Assembly: GCF_000165425.1 (NCBI RefSeq)
Contig: NW_001798993.1
Span: forward strand, 65,064 to 129,063
DNA: 64,000 bases
Source of the DNA: Paramecium tetraurelia
Lineage: Eukaryota; Ciliophora; Oligohymenophorea; Peniculida; Parameciidae
Reading direction: 5' to 3'
Made by a program: the position numbers and the translations under genes. Each line of letters begins with the position of its first letter. The stretch's first letter is position 1. The notes beneath the pieces were generated by a model. It saw only the letters and a list, made by a program, of their open reading frames with translations. It was not told where the DNA came from and did not search any database. Of the stretch, positions 37,364 to 49,398 are shown in pieces.

Positions 37364-37726
37364 TAAATATTTAAATTAATTGATTATTATTTAACATGGA
37401 TTGACAAAATATTGTTTTTCTGTTTATCCTTTATAAAGTTTAATAAATAATTGAAATTTTAAGTAATATGAAAATAATCGATGACTACATATTTATAAAT
37501 CAAATTTAATTCAACAACTTTACAAATACAAAAGGCATGACAAGTAAAAAAAAATACTTTATAAATCCCAACCGATTTTAAATTTGCAGATGAAAAAACG
37601 CTAGTTAGTGATAATTATTATTAATAATAGAAAGATTATATTGCACTTTTAATTGAAAAGGAATGATTTTTCAGTTCTAGTGTATTAGAAAACATCTAAT
37701 ATTTGATAAGCAATACCTATTAACCT
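37364..37726. other. divergent intergenic region
   Basis: AT-rich gap between the channel start (minus) and the kinase start (plus); it must contain both promoters. No motif recognised. Confidence 0.45.
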
Positions 37727-39082
37727 ATGATGGTTCTAGCATTTTTATTGGGGAAGTATGCATTCAAACTATATCACCAGACCAAAGCGAAACCCAAATA
37801 CCAACTCGAAGTATCCCTGAGATCCACAATAACCTTTCACATTGATGATGATTTTTATGGTTTTTCCATCCCCTACTAAGGGCAATAAAAACTCTTTAGA
37901 GCCAATGCTAATAAAATTCGAGAATTTAAGAAATTAATCGATGCCAAGATAGTTTATCTTGATATGAATTAGTTTTATCTGCCCCAATAGGTCTTGGGAG
38001 TCGGTGCCTTTTCATAAGTATAATTATAAAATCATAATCAGGTACAAATGGTTTAAAATTTGCAGACGAAACAATTGGTGGCTGCGAAATTTCTGAACAA
38101 GATTCGAGAAGGGAAATCAAATACAGAAAGAATGAATGTAATATTGGTTCATAATCCGAATTATAGGATATCATAAATGAAATATAAATATTGTACCGAT
38201 TAAATCACCCAAATATTGTGAAAATTAAAGAAATATATGATAAAACCAATTAAATTGTCATCATCCATGAATTTGTCGATGGTTAAACTTTAGAAAGATT
38301 CATCAATGAACATGGAACACAATTACATTAAACTGAAATTTAATCAATTATGAGAGTAAAACTATACAAGATTTCATTCTAGGAAATTCTGTTAGCAATT
38401 GTCTATATCCATGAACAAGGTTTACTCCACAGAGACATCAAACCAGACAACATTATGATTGACAAAAACCTCAATATCAAGATCATCGATTTTGGCTTGG
38501 CGACAAAACAAGGAAGTCTGTTATGCTTTCAAAAATGTGGAACTCCAGGGTATATCGCACCAGAAATTGTCACTTCCAAAAAGTCTCAATACATCACCAA
38601 AAGTGACATCTTCAGTCTTGGAGTTGTATTCTATAAACTGTAATACCATTCATATTCATATTAGAATTACGTCGAAAGACTTATTTTAGTAATAATAATT
38701 AGATAATTTGTAATACTGCTATAAAGAAAACTTACTATCAATGGAGCATTTCATTGAATATAATATTCCTGACTCATGCTTTGATCTATTAACTAGCATG
38801 CTTTTTTATGATAAGAACAAAAGAATTAGTGCAAAAGAGTGTTTGCAACATAACTACTTTAAAGAGAGTCTTCGACCTTCTGCCAAGAAATCTTAAGTCT
38901 TACTACAACAATCTACTTAATTCGCTTAATAGCAATCAACTATGTTTTAGTCATGCTTATCAGACGGTAGTAGAAATTAATCAAGAAAAATTAGTGATAA
39001 AACAATGAATCGATCGTATAAATTTATTTAAAATCCTAGTTTATCATACAAAAAGTCGGTTAAATCTAATAGTTCACTATGA
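37727..39082 (+). CDS. Ser/Thr protein kinase
   Basis: Starts [18 protein letters not shown]; an N-terminal beta-rich region of about 85 residues ([17 protein letters not shown]) precedes the kinase domain. Motifs: LGVGAFSQV (glycine loop), VAAKFL (Lys of subdomain II), [42 protein letters not shown] and [13 protein letters not shown]; end of lobe [20 protein letters not shown]. All catalytic residues are present. The C-terminal 65 residues are Q/S/K-rich. Small introns are required around 38020-38060, 38160-38190 and 38350-38380. The N-terminal extension resembles that seen in many ciliate-expanded kinases; no substrate can be assigned. Confidence 0.88.
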
Positions 39083-39609
39083 TGATGAACATTTTCTAAA
39101 TGATATCTACTCGAGTTATATATATAAATTGTAATAAAATTATATTATGCATCCTTATTGAATTTTCTTAAAATAGCTATTTTGTTTAAATCCAATCCAA
39201 CTAGTATTTAAGTATGATTCAAAATCTACATGTTTTATTAAGCTAGTGTGTTAAGCAAATCACTAATCTAACTTTTAAAATTTTCATTTAAGCCGACTTA
39301 ACATTCAGATTTAAAAAATTCTTATACTCCTTTAAACATCCTCCAAACTTTTCTAATATTGAATAAAATTATTAAACCAAATCTTTAGAAATAATGAGTA
39401 TTTTTAAATAGCTAAGTAACCCTAATTTTAGAAATATTTAGCATGGTTCCTTTAATATTAAGGTTAATTAACTGTTAATTTATTGATTACAACTAATTAA
39501 ACTAATCTAAATCATCGTAATATTACAGGGATTCACACACTATTGAGATTATAATTGTTATTAATTTTGATTAATCGCTTTTAATTATAAATTTTTTTAA
39601 TTAAGTTTT
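39083..39609. other. AT-rich intergenic region
   Basis: Between two plus-strand genes. No coding frame or repeat recognised. Confidence 0.5.
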
Positions 39610-40362
39610 ATGATTTCTCTATTATTAGTGTTACAACTAACAACTATTCTTGGTTGCGAATTCAAATAGGAAGACCATTATTACAATTTAACACAATTAC
39701 AAAGAACTGAACCATACATAGTGAAAGCATCTGCAGATTCAAGCTTTTTCAAAATGGCTTATTGTATATTAATCAATTGAATTAGAGTTTAATTTTTGCG
39801 GGAATCACCCTAAACATTGTCAAGGTTAGAGTGGAGCATATTAGGCATTAGAAGTGATGGGAATATTAACTGATTCTTGTGAAATATTAGGCAAACCAGA
39901 GAATTAATAAATGTCATTGATTGAAAACGGATTACAAATTACTTATTCATAAGGCTCATAATGTGAAAACAATTAAAAAAAAAGCGTGAATTTCAACATT
40001 CTATGCAGTTCAGAAGCGGACTAAAATTTTGTATTGTTGTCTGAAGATAATTGTAGAACTGCGTATAATTTGATGTAATATTAGGTTTCAAATGAAATCA
40101 CCAGCTGGATGCAAATAGTAATATTCAGCATAGCCATTATTTATCTATTATCTTAGTGGAGTTGGTGTAATGTTAATGATTTTGGGAGCATGCTTTGGGT
40201 ACAAATAATTGCAAAAGAAAAAAGACGAGAAATCTGATTAATATGTAAGCACAAATAATAATAAATTAGGAAAAACTGAATAGTGATCAACCTCAAGCAT
40301 AAAATAAAAACCCAGATCAGAGTACTACTGTTGTTATCAATCAAGAAGCGCCATCCTCTTGA
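39610..40362 (+). CDS. MRH/Atg27-like type I membrane receptor
   Basis: Starts MISLLLVLQLTTILGC, a signal peptide. Removal of a 22-nt intron gives MAY-EFNFCGNHPKHC; the lumenal domain has the mannose-6-phosphate-receptor-homology pattern (ITYSQGSQCEN, VNFNILCSSE, NCRTAFQMKSPAGCK after a second 22-nt intron). One transmembrane span follows (YYLSGVGVMLMILGACFGY) and a short cytosolic tail reached through a 25-nt intron (YEKLNSDQPQAQ...). The layout fits Atg27 or the cation-dependent M6P receptor, which sort proteins between Golgi, endosomes and lysosomes. Sugar-binding residues were not checked. Confidence 0.75.
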
Positions 40363-40598
40363 TTTTAAATCATGTGATCATATTAAAAATAACTTAAATG
40401 ATATTTATTAATTGCTAAGTTTCGAATCATTTGAAAAAGGTTAGATATGCTTTTTGTGTAATTCTAAAGAAAGTTCACTAAATTGAAGTGTATAACCAAA
40501 CATTTCTTAACAATCTAATCGATATACTAAGTATAAGAATGCTTATTATTTATATACATAGAAATTATAATATTTATTAGCAATATAGAGTTGATTAA

Positions 40599-42688
40599 TC
40601 AATTTTACTTCGAGCTAGCATTTCCGACTGCTAATTTTATGAATCCGTCTTTAAATTGCGAATTCGTTTCAGTAATTACAAAACCATATTTCTTGGCAAT
40701 TTCATTATTTCTCATTTTTTCGTTGACCTATTTTAACTTAGTACTTGCATCTCCTTTATAACCTTCTCTATTGTTTTGTAATATTGCGAGTTCCGTAGTT
40801 ATTTAGTTCGAAGTAACATAAGCACAAAACATTTTGTTAGGCTCTTTCTAATATGGCAAAAAGTTTTCTTTGTATTTATCATCTTATAAACTTGTAAATC
40901 CTTAATAAAATGATTTAATATTAATATGAATGCTTTTAATCGACTTAGAATGAACCGATTCTTCGATAATCCTATTTGACTTAAAATCATATGTAAATTA
41001 GTCGGGCTTGTTTTTTGACTTTGATTTATTAAATTGAGTCAAAGCAATATAAAATGCTTCATGAAAATACACATTAAAAGCTAATTCTTCAAAGGAAAAT
41101 GGATGATTGGAGCAATATTAGCAGTTACAAAATTTAAGACATTATTTTTCATAATTGTCCACCTCTAACTATTGAATGCTATAATAAAAACTTTCAAAAT
41201 CGACTATTCTCTATTCTGGGCAGTTCTTGAGAATTAATGGCAGACTAATGGGTATTGCTGGATTTGAACAACAATAGAGTTAAGTAAAAGTGCATATTTA
41301 ATTTTCATTGTCTTTTTAGAGATGTTTCTTAAATTCTATTAATTCAACTTTTTATTTTTAAAGAAATTCATCTTTCATTAATTTTTTCCCATCATAAACA
41401 TAGGTTTGACCAGACTTTTCTAAAAATCCTTGGTCAAAAGCATCAAACAAGTTTTTATCAAAATATACAACATTTGGAATAAAACTATTATAGTTAAACA
41501 TTTTTTCACACAAAGGGCATTTTAATTGCTTTACTTGCTATTTATATAAGTCTTTTTATGTTTAAAAACTAGAGAGTAGGTATTTTAACTCCATGACTTA
41601 AGATACATGGCAATTGATACACCTAGCAGGCTGTTTTATATTTTCAATAATTGCTGGAATTACAAATATCTTATATTTAAAAAGTCTCAGCTTTTGTTCT
41701 GCCTTAACAATAGAAGTTCTTTGTAAAATTACATGAGCATACTCTGTAACTTATTTCTAATATTTTTAATAGGCTTCATTTGAAGCTGGTACGTTTTTAT
41801 TTTCTTGTAAGTATCTACATTATATCTAAGGATCTACTATTGCGTTGTCCTATAAAACGATATCTTATTGGATTTAGCGAGTATTTGGATTATAGCTGTA
41901 TTAATAAATACTGGGTAACCCTTTCTGAATAATTTTTAAGAGTTCTGTTTCAATGTAGATATTGTCAAATAATTTTTATACAGTTGAAATATCTACTTTA
42001 ACTTGACATGTCCTTTATTTACACTTGAACTATTTTAATTTATCAGAGGAGCTTTAATAGATGGAATTCTCATTGTAATAAACCAATAAACTGGCTAAAT
42101 CATAGCATTCTGGATGTTGACAACCAAAGAATCTTACAGGAATATTGAGTGATACAAGATCTAATAGGCACATTGCTTTAAAATAGATTGGCTTTTGAGT
42201 TTAATAATTTTACATCATTCTCTAAAATATTTGGATAATATTATTAGAATTTTATTATTCTAGCAATATTTTTAAACTAGAAAGAACAAATTAATCCGTA
42301 AGTGCTGTATTGTATCTCCTAGCTCTTTTAAAATGATGGAATAATTTATTATGAATTACTAGTCCATCATCAAAGATTTCATTGATTTCCTCATTTGCAT
42401 CCCATCTGATATCCTTTTGTAATTAGCTGGGATGGCGAGCTAGATTATTACATTCGCATTTGAAAAATCCTGAAATATTAATTGCATTGAGAACTTCTTC
42501 TAAGTTGGTGGCATACTTAATATGTTTGCATTTTGATGTTAAAACCTTTATATAACAATGTAAATTACAGGATATAAATATCGTTCATTATTATGATCGG
42601 TTAGTTTTATCTCAGTAAATTCCTAGAAGCCGTTATATTCTTGGAGATATTGAATTGAATTCTATAAGGTAAAATACTATTATCTCAT
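40599..42688 (-). CDS. SP-RING (Miz) zinc-finger protein
   Basis: Starts MRQQYFTLQNSIQYLQEY. About 660 residues. In the middle is an SP-RING-like motif: LVSLNIPVRFFGCQHPECYDLASLL followed by FKCKQRTCQVKVDIS, the Cys/His pattern of PIAS/Siz SUMO ligases (CxH...C...CxxC). A second cysteine cluster follows (CINCHVSQ, LKCPLCEKMF, TQLYCCSNPAI, KFCNCQYCSNH). Introns of 23 nt near the 5' end and others were used. Function as a SUMO E3 is inferred from the family. The C-terminal domain with the second cluster is not recognised. The gene is 55 nt from the Tubby-like gene on the same strand. Confidence 0.7.
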
Positions 42689-42743
42689 TTGTAAAAATAA
42701 TAATTATAATTAATAATTTTGAGATTTAAATAAATATGATGAT

Positions 42744-43876
42744 TCATTCTAATTTGATTTCAAACTAAGTTATACATAATGCAAATGCTTATAAGATTGA
42801 AAGAGGATGGCATATATCTAAATTGTAATATTCTTCGCCACATTTGCCAAATTGTATTAAAAATTCTTCGTCATTCTATTAATTATTAGAAATGAGAATA
42901 AAATTTTTATTGGAGGCTGATCGCACTCTCTGTGTGAACTTCAATTAATAAGCATTCTTTTCTTCACTGAAAGTGGGAGGCCTTGAGACTAACTACATCA
43001 CGTTTTCATTCTTGGATTGGTTGAATGCTTTGGAGATGCCTTGATTTTGTGAAATGGGTTTAAAATCTTATGGCTATCCATTAATTACTGAGGGGATTAA
43101 GACATTAATTGATTTGAGACCTAGACTGGATTTCTTGTAAAAATAGACAGCATATTCTCTTCTTGTGGTTTCCAATTGATCAGTTTTATTGGGGTCATTG
43201 CCATTGTCATATAAATGAAATGAGTTTTCGGCTGTTCCATATTTCAAATTCCCTATACATACTGATTTGTTGTTAGAATTAAAGTTCTCGGCATTCGTTG
43301 AGATTACGTAATTCGATTTCCTCTTGGTCGATTGTCTTTTGGCAGCACAGAGAAATTTCAGGCTTTCTGAGAAATAGAGTTCAAATTTTGGGTAGAAATT
43401 GCAAAAGCCCTTCCTGTTTTTAATTAAAGTGCATTATACAATCTTATCTAATGATAAATTGCATTTATAAAGATACCTATGGGTACGGGGGATGTCAGAA
43501 ATTGCTAAACATCTGGAATATATTGAGGAGCATAGAAGATCAAGTTTTGATTATTTAATCTCTCAGTCATTACGTTAACTTGTTATAGTGAGGTGTCCAT
43601 TTTTTACTTTGAATTCAGTTATTCAAGCAATTAATCTGATTTATTCTGTTATTCATTGGGTCCAGTATCATTGATGTCATAAATTTTATTATTCCCATAA
43701 CTTTCAACACATTTCAGGTTTAAATTAACATTCATTGGAGAGAATAGCTTACTTTTCGGAATCAAATCCTCGTCAAATTAATCAAACTATATCAATTCTT
43801 CCTTTTTTTTATTATTGCAAACTGATACTTGAGTATTTTTTATTTATAAAATAGAAATGCCATTTGTTGTTTGCAT
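42744..43876 (-). CDS. Tubby-like protein
   Basis: Starts MQTTNGISILQIKNTQVS. The C-terminal 250 residues are a Tubby domain: FLCAAKRQSTKRKSNYVIST, CIGNLKYGTAENSFHLYDNG, GLKSINVLIPSV, PPTFSEEKNAYQLKFTQRV, SASNKNFILI, IQFGKCGEEYYNLDICHPLS and the hydrophobic C-terminal helix ILQAFALCITQFEIKLE. Tubby domains bind PtdIns(4,5)P2; TULP3-type proteins bring membrane receptors into cilia with IFT-A, relevant in a ciliate. The KxR phosphoinositide-binding positions appear retained (SNYVIST region). A few small introns are required. Confidence 0.9.
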
Positions 43877-44787
43877 ATTTTATTAATTAATTTATATTAT
43901 TCTTTTTAATTATAAACTCATAGGATGGATTCACAATAACCATTGATTAACAGACATAAAATACATTAAATTGCAGTATCATGAGAATTTAGAGAAATCA
44001 TTCATTTGCTGTATTTGTGTCAATTTAAGTATTTCCTTATGCTAGGTAATTTATGTACCTACATTCATATAGAAAAGTGAGAGTATCAATCATGACAGTT
44101 TTAGTTACATAAAATATTATAATTTACTTTATTTAGTTAGAGTGAATTAACATACTATCAATCATTCACTTTAGAATCACCTATATAATTCAAGGACATG
44201 ATATGAATCATCCAAATTAAGAATTTAGTACGTGAGGTAACAGCATGGTTTTAATAAAAGATAAATATTCTTGATATTTTGTAACTTTATTATTTATATA
44301 GTCTTCTGAATATATACATATTTTTGGATTGAGTTGATAATATCATATATTCATCTTCTTTATGATATGACTACTTATTTATACTTTTAAATAATATCTT
44401 TGTGATTGCACAATAATATTACGGATCAATTGCATAGAATAGATATATATATATAGTGGATTTGATATTTTCGTATTCAATTATTCTTTTCTTCTTTTCC
44501 CCACTTCTTAGTGTGCATCTATTTACATCTTGATGTTTTGTATCTATTTTCAGATGATATAACGATCTTATAATATGAATATCAGCAATTTTATAGTGAT
44601 ATGATTTACCTATGATAATATACTTCCATTTCGTTTATTATTCGATAATGATTTGAAAATGCTCGTATCTTGATATTTATGTTAATCATGTTCAATTAGA
44701 GATATTAGTTTGTGTAGTATTTGGTAATCTATAAATTTCAAATTTAAATGGATTTTATTGTATAATTATTTTTTTAATTTTTCAGCC
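43877..44787. other. 0.9 kb AT-rich divergent intergenic region
   Basis: Between the Tubby-like (minus) and cyclin (plus) genes. It has long runs of AT, including ATATATATATAT near 44445, but no coding frame or recognised element. Confidence 0.45.
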
Positions 44788-45654
44788 ATGATTTCTTTTG
44801 CTGAAATAAGAGATTTATTAGCGAGAGAGAAAGTATCACTATCATTGATTCCCTTAGCCCAAAACCTTCAATGCGCTGAATCCGTACTACAAATACGATG
44901 CCTCCAGTCCTTGCAAGAGAGATATTCTAGTCCTATGGGTTACAAAGGTAAACATTAAACATTATTTTTAGCTATCATCTAATCTCAATCATTCCATTAA
45001 AACCTTAGAACTGGCTGTCCTTATTATCGATACATACTTAAATTATTTTAATATCTCTGAAGATTACCTTCAATTGTTGGGTATATCGGCATATTCAATT
45101 GCCTATAAGGTACGTATAATTCATCTACCTCTTAGTTTAACGAGACAGAGTTCATGCCCTTGGATTCATTGTAACCCAAAGATTAATAGAATGGCAAGGT
45201 TTGCAAGCCTATGTACATGGATGAGGACTACAATGAAATGGAAGTGCACATCCTCAGAGCCATGGGATATTAGTTAAATCTTATAACTTTGTCTGATTTT
45301 TTGATTGCCCTGAATATTAAAATAGATGAATAAGTCAGTTGTCTGATACAGTTCATTCTTATGGGTATGATCATATAATATATATGAATAGACTTCGAAA
45401 TTTATCGATATTCCCACTTCGAATTGGCTTTGGCAATCATGCATTACCAGAATGACACAAGGTTGACCTTTCAAGCGAAAATTCTCACTGTATCTTAAAT
45501 GCTTCACAATAAAATAATTCAAGCATAAGAAATCGAGTGTGAAAAATCAGAGCAAGAGGAAACCAAATCTCTTGAAAGAAGTCACTCTATTCATAAAAAG
45601 ATTTCCAAAAAAAGAGAATCTTAAAGAAAAAGATAAATACAACAACAAAAATGA
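44788..45654 (+). CDS. cyclin
   Basis: Five exons joined by introns of 25 (44833-44857), 24 (44948-44971), 26 (45110-45135) and 27 nt (45365-45391), each restoring the frame. It starts MISFAEIRDLLAREK-PKTF. The cyclin N-box reads LELAVLIIDTYLNYF, LQLLGISAYSIAYKFNET (family: LLG...IAxKxEE), MYMDEDYNEMEVHILRAMGYQ and LITLSDFL; the second half has the cyclin C fold only weakly (FELALAIMHYQNDTR). The tail is basic (KKRESQRKRQIQQQ). Cyclins bind and activate CDKs; the YMDEDYNxMExxIL pattern is of mitotic A/B type. Confidence 0.88.
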
Positions 45655-46445
45655 ACTAGTGTTGTTGTATTTTGTTTCAATATTGATCAAAAAAATGAAC
45701 AAAAATGATATTTTTTGTTTCTTTTTAATTAATCACAACTAAGCTCTCTCTCTCTCTCCAAATAAATCTCTTGTTCAGATTGCGTTCGAAATCTAATTTA
45801 ATATATATTTCATAATGTTAATCAATACTCAAAGAATCTGACTTTAGACTGAATTCTATTGCGTCTATCATACTGAAACTATACATTTAGGAGCATTTAT
45901 TACTAAGAAGCGGAAGACCACATTTATCTCAAATAAATAATTACTGAAATTTATTGATTCTAATAATAAAGAATACCCCCTTTAATTGATAATAAATTAA
46001 AAGTATATTGCATCATTTTCCAACTCAAAGTTAAATCTTCAAATCCTTTGAAAACTCAAATCCCTTTTAAATTTGATCATCGCTCACCTCTTCACATTTT
46101 CAACCGAATAAATCAACTTTTTAATTAGTTCAACAAATATTCTTATAATTTAATTATCATGAATCCATGTCCTTCCCATTCATTTTTGATAAATCTAAAA
46201 CTAAATTAGTCATATATGAATAAATATCAACAATTGAGATGGTGAAGGATAACATAAATTACATTTATGTTCAGATTTCCCAATAAATAAAAAAAGAGTT
46301 AGTTTGAATGTTCAGGTAACAATTGTTCGTATGCCCATACACATTTGTCATGGAGATTGCTGTTGAAATACGGATTTAGATGAAATGTTCATTTTTGTAT
46401 ATTATTCTTTTTCAATAGTATTAAGTATTTAATATTACTAATAAA
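45655..46445. other. AT-rich intergenic region with CT repeat
   Basis: Between two plus-strand genes. Apart from a CT dinucleotide repeat, no gene or element is recognised. Confidence 0.5.
45744..45758. repeat. (CT)n microsatellite
   Basis: Seven and a half CT units, just after the cyclin gene. Confidence 0.8.
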
Positions 46446-47114
46446 ATGTAAAATTTGATCAAAGAATCCAAAAGAATATACTCTTAGTTTCTGCTACATG
46501 GACCTAAATATTTGGACACTTTCGACTTTCAGCCAATAACCAAATTCACAATTGAAGCTCTACAGACAAAATCTCTTCAAGATTACATAAACAAGAATTT
46601 GACCATGCACTAAGAAATTTCAATGTTGCCAATATAATTTGAACCAGATAATAGTTTTGCCTTTGCTATCTTCACACTTGCACCCTCAGTAACAATGCCT
46701 CTGCATGACCATCCTGATATGTTTGTACTATCCTATGTTTTACATGGAGATGGAATTAGAGAGGGATGGAATATCAAATAGACTCATTTAGAAAAACTCA
46801 ATTAATTTAAGAAAACATCCATTTAATAAGATGTTATGGTTGAACCAGAAGAATTACCCAGATTAAGTTTAAAAGCTGGAAGCATTTGTTATACTACTCC
46901 ATCTTCATGCAATTTGCATAGTTTTATTAACGTAACAAAATTACTAATCGAAGAATAGCAGCACTGAACCCTTTGTTTTTCTTGATATTATTGTACCTCA
47001 TTATGATGAAAATACAAATAGAACTATAACATATTTTGAACGCAAGAAAGATAATCAATTAAAATTGCTTCAATAAGATGAGTATTACTAATGTTTATTC
47101 TTTTTAGATTGTGA
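46446..47114 (+). CDS. thiol dioxygenase (ADO / plant cysteine oxidase family)
   Basis: Starts MQNLIKESKRIYSQFLLH. The cupin core has the iron ligands of the family: VTMPLHDHPDMFVLSYVLHG (two His), and a third His in CNLHSFIN, then FLDIIVPHYDENTNRTITYF, matching the family ending (FLDxLxPPYxxxxxRxCxYY). These non-heme iron enzymes oxidise cysteamine or N-terminal cysteines with O2 and act as oxygen sensors through the N-degron pathway. Introns: 22 nt after FIN and 26 nt at 47082-47107, which gives the stop LLQQDEL-TGA. Without the last intron the frame would run on into the antisense neighbour. Confidence 0.88.
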
Positions 47115-47227
47115 TTTATTGATTAATGTGTGTTTTTACATTGAATTATTTACAATTGAGATGGTGACAAAGTTGTTAATTATAATAATTACAGAAATTC
47201 TCATTTATATATGCTGTTGTATTAATA

Positions 47228-47728
47228 TCATTAAATTTGTGTTAACAACTCTTCCAACCTTTGTAGTTTAGAAGTAAAAGGATTAGGGATTTTAAGTGGA
47301 TTAAATTATTAAAATTATTAGTTTCTTTCAGGATTTCCCTTGATAAAATCAGCCAACAGTTGATCTTGGCTTTATTGGTATTAGGAATATTATGTGAAAA
47401 TATCTCCGTGATATTAAACGATAATTTGATTTAAATTCAAATCAGGAGGTTACACATCCTTGTTAATCTGCATTAATTTTAAATTACTTGAACTTTGCTC
47501 TAACTTTTTCAACTATTGCGAAAGCATATTCAGCATCTTATTTGGAAATTATTTCATTAATTCCTCTTTGCTAATTTTGTTGAGGTCACTCTACTGTGAT
47601 TGATTTTAGAGTGATTTATCGGTTTCCTTCTTTAATAGTCCACTTTAGAATCGATCTTGTCTGTCTTGATTGGAGTGTAATTCTTTTTGTGATTTTATTT
47701 TTTTCTTTGCTTTTGATTAATTACTCAT
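47228..47728 (-). CDS. small hydrophilic protein, unknown
   Basis: An intronless frame of 167 codons, starting MSNQSKAKKKIKSQKELH. It is Q/S/K-rich with a helical central part (LKKLEQSSSNLKLMQIN) and ends LQRLEELLTQIQ. Its 5' end lies 74 nt from the start of the divergent transporter gene. No family recognised. Confidence 0.6.
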
Positions 47729-47802
47729 GTTAAATATAATAATACGTCTATACTTAATTTAAAGGTATTTATAGGCTATATTGAACACTATAATAAATAA
47801 TC

Positions 47803-49187
47803 ATGAACAAAAGCAGCTTGATTCCCATCTTTACTTTGTCCAATGGAATGGTATTACAAATTCTTATGTGTTAATTAGATTGGATCAGCTCCTATAGTGC
47901 TTCCTGTTTTGTACAATGAATACGGGTTCCTTAATGGAGTAGTCTTCTCATTCATCATATGCTTGGCGTCCTGCATTACATGTCTGATTGTTAAGAAATA
48001 TCATCTGAAAAAAGAAGTCTTAAAACTAGTTTTATGATAGGTTGACCTGCAATTTCTGATCAATCGAATTCTCGGGCCGAAATTGTAAACAACTTTCAAT
48101 TTCATAACAATCATCTTTTACATAGCTTGTGCATAAATTTAAGTAATAATTTCTTGTTCGCTCATTTACTCAGTGATATCCTTGTTCGTTAACTCAGCTC
48201 CCTAAGTAAGATTCCATTGATATAATTTTAGAATGTCTTCACCTTCACTTAGTTCTCATACCAAATTCTTGGAATGATTTACATTCTTATTTTGCTTCCA
48301 ACTTTTTTTATCAAAGATATCACTCCATTACTAAAACTACCCACTTATGCCTCTTTGGCAACACTCTTGGCTGTCGTTTTCATTATCTTCCAAGGTTCCT
48401 AAACCCCAACAATCTCCACATGGAAATCAAACGATGTAAAATTGTACCCCCATTTATATAGATTGCTGTATTGCCAAGCGTGTTCCAATTGGCCTTTTTG
48501 GGTCATAGTTTGGTGGTTCCACTCCTATCCAAATCGGAGAGCAAGCATAAATCAAGGGATATAATAATTGCCTATATTTTAACTTTTTCAATTTATTAAG
48601 TCGTAGGCCTTTTTGGTAGTTATGCACTATTCGAAAGGAAACCCTAGGACGGACTATCTGGATTTACAATTTTGGATTACTTTCCACAATCACAACTATT
48701 TGTAATAATTCTACAAGTAAATTATATGTAAAAATCAAATAGATTCTTTTATTCATTCAAATCAGTTTGCTGCTCCCAATTATTTAGTATGTGGCTAGAC
48801 TAAGGTTCTTTGCGTTCTTCAATGCAAAGAATCCTAAACCATACATGTTAATTATATTTTCTTTTGTGTTCGCATTTATATGTTTGTTTTTCGAAATGAT
48901 GAACTTAAATTTAGAAAACCTAATAAGTTACACTGGGTATTTATATTATCATAACAATAAGTGCAATAATAGGAACCATAATTGGTTTCCTTATTCCGAT
49001 TGCCTGTCACATAAAAATGAAATATTTTAATAATAAACAAGTGCAAGAATTCAATTTGATAGAATCAAGTTAAGAATTGAAATCGAGAAAAATTGGAAAA
49101 TTAGAATTAATATCCGATATCTTAGGTTGTGGAATCATCTTATCGATCGGCTTAAGTGTGTTGACGCTTAGATTCATCTATGTGTGA
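47803..49187 (+). CDS. AAAP-family amino-acid transporter
   Basis: Starts MNKSSLIPIFTLSNGM; a 28-nt intron then gives IGSAPIVLPVLYNEYG, the conserved first span of amino-acid/auxin permeases (SLC32/36/38). Further hydrophobic spans follow (VVFSFIICLASCITCLIV, ILILLPTFFI, LATLLAVVFIIFQGS) to the last span GIILSIGLSVLTLRFIYV. About ten or eleven spans in 440 residues, as usual for the family. The substrate cannot be told. Several small introns in the second half were not all placed. Confidence 0.75.
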
Positions 49188-49398
49188 TTTAAACCTTTAT
49201 AAGATCAATTTTAATATTATTATTATTTGATATATTAAAAATGTAATATGTATATTCAAATAAACAGTTATAATTATATGATTGGTAATTCTACTTCATT
49301 AATTTTCATTTCAATATATATATAATGTTATAAAGTAATATTGAATAGTTCATTATTTTTAATTAAGTTTCGTATAATTAATTAGATAATCGTTAAAA

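Noticed and set aside
47115..47343. Read-through C-terminus of the dioxygenase to TGA at 47341
   Set aside because: A canonical 26-nt intron gives a stop at 47112-47114 near the family's normal length, and avoids overlap with the antisense gene.
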